From NCBI RefSeq assembly GCF_002287075.1, contig NZ_NSKE01000001.1:310001-374000 (forward strand): DNA of 64,000 bases. The letters are read 5' to 3'. A program made the position numbers and the translations under genes. The notes beneath the pieces were generated by a model that worked only from the letters and a program-made list of their open reading frames with translations, was not told the DNA's origin and made no database searches. Positions 61,284 through 64,000 of this stretch are shown in pieces (position 1 is the stretch's first letter; each line of letters opens with the position of its first letter). The stretch is from Fodinibius salipaludis. Lineage in GTDB: Bacteria > Bacteroidota > Rhodothermia > Balneolales > Balneolaceae.

Positions 61284-64000
61284 TTAAAAATCCACACCAA
61301 TCGTAATATAGTGGATAGGATCTCCTCCAAAGCCATCACGATAATACGGCCAACCTACGTCGTAACGGAGCGGGAATCCAAAAAGTATTGTGCGTAATCC
61401 AAATCCGGCTCCCATCAAAACATCACCATCATTGACTGGCACATTAAATGTACCGTTACCGGTATCCACTTGACGCTGCGTTCTTTCACTCACTCTAAAA
61501 TCAAGTTCATCATCATTTAAAACTATTCCATCGCGATTTCCTGCTTGATTACGATATTCAAAAACAACGTCCTGTCCCCAAGCCATACCGGCATCCCAAA
61601 AAGCGACACCTGATAAGTTATATAAGGGTAATATTGGGATTGGCCCCGGTAGAATTGCTGCAAATAATGGAAATCGAAACTCTGCGTTAATTAGCGAGAA
61701 TCTATCTCCGTAAATTGAATTATAAGGGTGCCCGCGCAGTGGAAGTGCAGGCAAGGTAAAGAAAGTACTTCCAAAGCGATCAGAGGGAATACTACGCCCT
61801 GAATATTTTGCATTAATCCACCCAAGCATACCCCCCATAAAAAATGTCTGTGAATCTCTTCCAAACGAAGCCGCACCTGAACCTCTTAATGCAAAAGAGT
61901 AGCGCGATCCCAAGTTAAAATATTTGCGATAATCGCCCAATATCGAAGCAAATTGCAAGGTTTCGTTTGTTATGGGAGGGCTTCCCGTAAGGCTAATCGA
62001 ATAACGTGATCCGCCGGCGGGAGTAATATATCCGGGAAGCGTTTTGTCACTGGTATAAATAATTTGAGGATAAGCAAAAGAAGTCGCCTCATTCTCGCTG
62101 ATATCGGCATAAGCAACGCTATAATCCTGTGATATCCCAATGGCCGATAATCCCACATCAATACGGCGGAATTTGTCGAATGGATACCGCATATTTATTC
62201 CACCGCCATATGATCGGAATCGATAAAGCTGACCGGAAAAATCCTGGAAATTACTGGCGTTGTGAAAGAACGTAAATTGCCAATTAGCCCTATTTTTCAG
62301 GTAGGAATACTGCAAAAAGTACGTACTATTTCGTAAGTCCAAGTTTAGGTTCGTACCAAAAGAAATCTGGTGGTCCCCTAACAGATCACTAAACTGAATC
62401 TGTGTTATACCATAGGTACCATAAGCCGTAGAAAAGTTACCACCCGCATAAATAATATCAGTACTAAAACGCAATCGGTACTCCCGCGGAATATAACGGC
62501 CGTCGTGGGTTTGATTCCCTTCGAGGTTAAATTTTGACTCATCCATATATTCTTCAACAAAGGAGGTATCTTCTTCTACCGAAGAATCAAACACGTAATT
62601 TCGAAAATCAAAGTTATCTGTTTCCTCTTCTTGCTCCTCAGTGGTATCTTGTTTAGTGGTATCCGACTGGATTGCATTGGTATCTACAAACGCCTCCTTC
62701 GGTTCTGGGTCTATTTGAGCGGCAACAGCATCTGTCAAACTGGTTGAATCTACCGATTGTGTGGCAAGCATTTCACGTACATATTTAGTAGCCGGTACAC
62801 GTTCGCCCTGAGATTCTGCAGCTCTTCTCTTGGCCCATTCATTACGTTCCAACGGCTGACCTTTAACACGCGATAGCGGCGACTGAACCATAAAGATATC
62901 CAGATTACCCTCATTGATAGAGTTTACGGCCAATCGGCTGGCATCAGCGCTGATAGACATCTGCATAACACCCGTCTGCAGATCCGTGACCGGTGATGAT
63001 GTGCGATCTTGAAGATCCATCAAATAAATATTTGGGATACCATTTTCATCAGAGATATAAAACAATCTCCCGTCTCTGCTTGTTGCCGGTTGGCGTTCAC
63101 TCCAGTCAGGAGTCTTCGTAAGTCGTTGTGCCGTTGAAGATCCAATCTTCACAGAATAAATATCAGAAGTGTATAAATCTTCATCCATCAACAAGCGAGA
63201 AGTATTCTGGACATTATTCAAGCGAACCTCATTGCCTCTGTGCGAAACAAAATAGAGGGTTTCTGAATCGGAAGCCCAGGCAGGCTCATAATCCGAAAAC
63301 ACATCGTTGGTTACATTATTAAATTCCTGTGTTTGTAAGTTATACACATAAATATCCTGATTGGGGCCGATATTACCGTCGAAGGCAACTTTGTTACCAT
63401 CGGGAGACCAGTCGACCGAACCGATAGCATCCAGCTTAGGGAACTGAACCATTCTCACCTTGCCAGTTTCATAATCGACAATAGCCAAGTTATCTGATCC
63501 TTTGGATTTGCTGGATAACGCAATTTTCTGGCCGTCCGGCGACCACGTCAGGTTCGGATTAAGAATATTAAGTTCTTCAAAGTTAACATTGTCCTGACCT
63601 TTGATAAGTGTCTTTATTTTATCCCCGGTAATAGCACTAATCACCACAACATCAAAATAGCCCCGATCATTAGTAATCATCGCTATTTTATCGCCCTGAG
63701 GTGATACGGCGGGACTGGTGTCATAGCTTTGGGATCTATCACGCTCGGTTAACAGTTCAGCAAATGATGCTATATCTTCGCGATTGGCCACTTCCGGCAG
63801 ATACCGCTTTCGGTAAAAATCCTGCCAACGCTTCGAGAGTTCCTCGAGACTTAACCCAAGGGTTCTATTTAGTGTCACTTTCAGATTTCGCTGGTTATGC
63901 AAAGTCTGCATAATTTCACTAATCTTTGGACGACCGTATTCTTCAGCAATATAGTTCCAAACCGACTGCCCCCCACGGTAGGCAAAATACCCGCCAAGTC
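61284..64000 (-). CDS. Secreted propeller plus outer-membrane-barrel protein, 5' end missing
   Basis: At least 905 residues are readable; the frame stays open to the right edge (LGGYFAYRGGQSVWNYIAEEYG before the first internal ATG at 63911), so the true start lies outside. The first part resembles the end of a peptidase-MA-like zinc-protease domain. Next come TolB/PD40-type WD-like repeats (SPAVSPQGDKIAMIT, LTWSPDGQKIALSS, VDWSPDGNKVAFDG and more) and an acidic Thr/Glu linker (about residues 420-500 of the visible part). The C-terminal 400 residues form a surface-antigen (D15/BamA-like) barrel ending in PIHYITIGVDF. It is likely an outer-membrane protein with a periplasmic or surface propeller. 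Confidence 0.85.
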   Translation of the reverse strand, partial: LGGYFAYRGGQSVWNYIAEEYGRPKISEIMQTLHNQRNLKVTLNRTLGLSLEELSKRWQDFYRKRYLPEVANREDIASFAELLTERDRSQSYDTSPAVSPQGDKIAMITNDRGYFDVVVISAITGDKIKTLIKGQDNVNFEELNILNPNLTWSPDGQKIALSSKSKGSDNLAIVDYETGKVRMVQFPKLDAIGSVDWSPDGNKVAFDGNIGPNQDIYVYNLQTQEFNNVTNDVFSDYEPAWASDSETLYFVSHRGNEVRLNNVQNTSRLLMDEDLYTSDIYSVKIGSSTAQRLTKTPDWSERQPATSRDGRLFYISDENGIPNIYLMDLQDRTSSPVTDLQTGVMQMSISADASRLAVNSINEGNLDIFMVQSPLSRVKGQPLERNEWAKRRAAESQGERVPATKYVREMLATQSVDSTSLTDAVAAQIDPEPKEAFVDTNAIQSDTTKQDTTEEQEEETDNFDFRNYVFDSSVEEDTSFVEEYMDESKFNLEGNQTHDGRYIPREYRLRFSTDIIYAGGNFSTAYGTYGITQIQFSDLLGDHQISFGTNLNLDLRNSTYFLQYSYLKNRANWQFTFFHNASNFQDFSGQLYRFRSYGGGINMRYPFDKFRRIDVGLSAIGISQDYSVAYADISENEATSFAYPQIIYTSDKTLPGYITPAGGSRYSISLTGSPPITNETLQFASILGDYRKYFNLGSRYSFALRGSGAASFGRDSQTFFMGGMLGWINAKYSGRSIPSDRFGSTFFTLPALPLRGHPYNSIYGDRFSLINAEFRFPLFAAILPGPIPILPLYNLSGVAFWDAGMAWGQDVVFEYRNQAGNRDGIVLNDDELDFRVSERTQRQVDTGNGTFNVPVNDGDVLMGAGFGLRTILFGFPLRYDVGWPYYRDGFGGDPIHYITIGVDF

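Overview
The window is an ordinary-looking stretch of a Bacteroidota-type chromosome, most likely from the Balneolota/Rhodothermota branch (Fodinibius/Balneola-like, probably a marine or halophilic aerobe). This placement is my inference. It rests on a 2406-residue SprA (outer-membrane translocon of the type IX secretion system, T9SS), a T9SS plug-type lipoprotein, a GldE-like CNNM/CBS protein next to ssb, many lipoprotein signals, weak or absent Shine-Dalgarno sequences and several TTG/GTG starts. No rRNA, tRNA, CRISPR array, prophage or insertion sequence was found. No gene-free stretch exceeds 300 bases; the longest is 2824-3085 (262 bases), in which I see nothing but a possible promoter for the next gene.

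Layout. 1-377: start of a Na/Pi cotransporter-family gene leaving the left edge. 561-6325 (+): a lipoprotein methyltransferase, a small cupin, a flavin amine oxidase and a large secreted beta-propeller with eleven Asp-boxes, ending at a two-way terminator. 6411-16630 (-): a LuxC-like acyl-CoA reductase, a LuxE-like acyl-activating enzyme carrying an in-frame palindromic repeat, purB, an M48 lipoprotein protease, a DUF2779 nuclease-like protein overlapping murB, gldE-like and ssb. 16827-23125: a DUF2207 membrane protein (+), then an AidB-like acyl-CoA dehydrogenase, pgk and an orphan outer-membrane barrel (-). 23235-28996: cysteine desulfurase and a LOG-family protein (+), a four-helix membrane protein and a long-chain acyl-CoA ligase (-), a Fur-family regulator, a GNAT acetyltransferase and an RRM protein (+).

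29111-33181 is a metal-resistance unit: a perfect operator-like palindrome, a CmtR-like ArsR repressor and, with an ATGA overlap, a P1B ATPase whose CPx motif reads Cys-Ala-Cys. A methyltransferase and an ATP-grasp protein follow. 33282-35645 (-): dnaJ, grpE and a VOC protein. 35856-45330: rsmI and lnt (+) meet sprA (-) tail to tail. 45568-48082 (+): two LptF/LptG permeases. 48097-50048 (-): guaB and a 109-residue unknown. 50247-52689 (+): an inverting-type GH97 alpha-glucosidase lipoprotein and a 98-residue unknown. 52734-57072 (-): folD, an NtrC-type regulator, PBP4-type DacB and PtsN-type EIIA. 57215-61213 (+): ccmB, a clamp-loader delta' subunit, dapF and the T9SS plug-like lipoprotein. 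61284-64000 (-): a very large propeller plus outer-membrane-barrel protein, cut by the right edge.

A theme is the cell envelope: peptidoglycan (murB, dapF, dacB), lipoprotein maturation (lnt), LPS export (lptF/lptG), T9SS (sprA, plug, gldE-like) and several secreted or outer-membrane proteins. No clearly new multi-gene system stands out. The best leads are the in-frame palindromic element in the luxE-like gene, the Cys-Ala-Cys metal ATPase with its CmtR-like sensor, the propeller-barrel fusion at the right edge, and small conserved-looking unknowns next to housekeeping genes.
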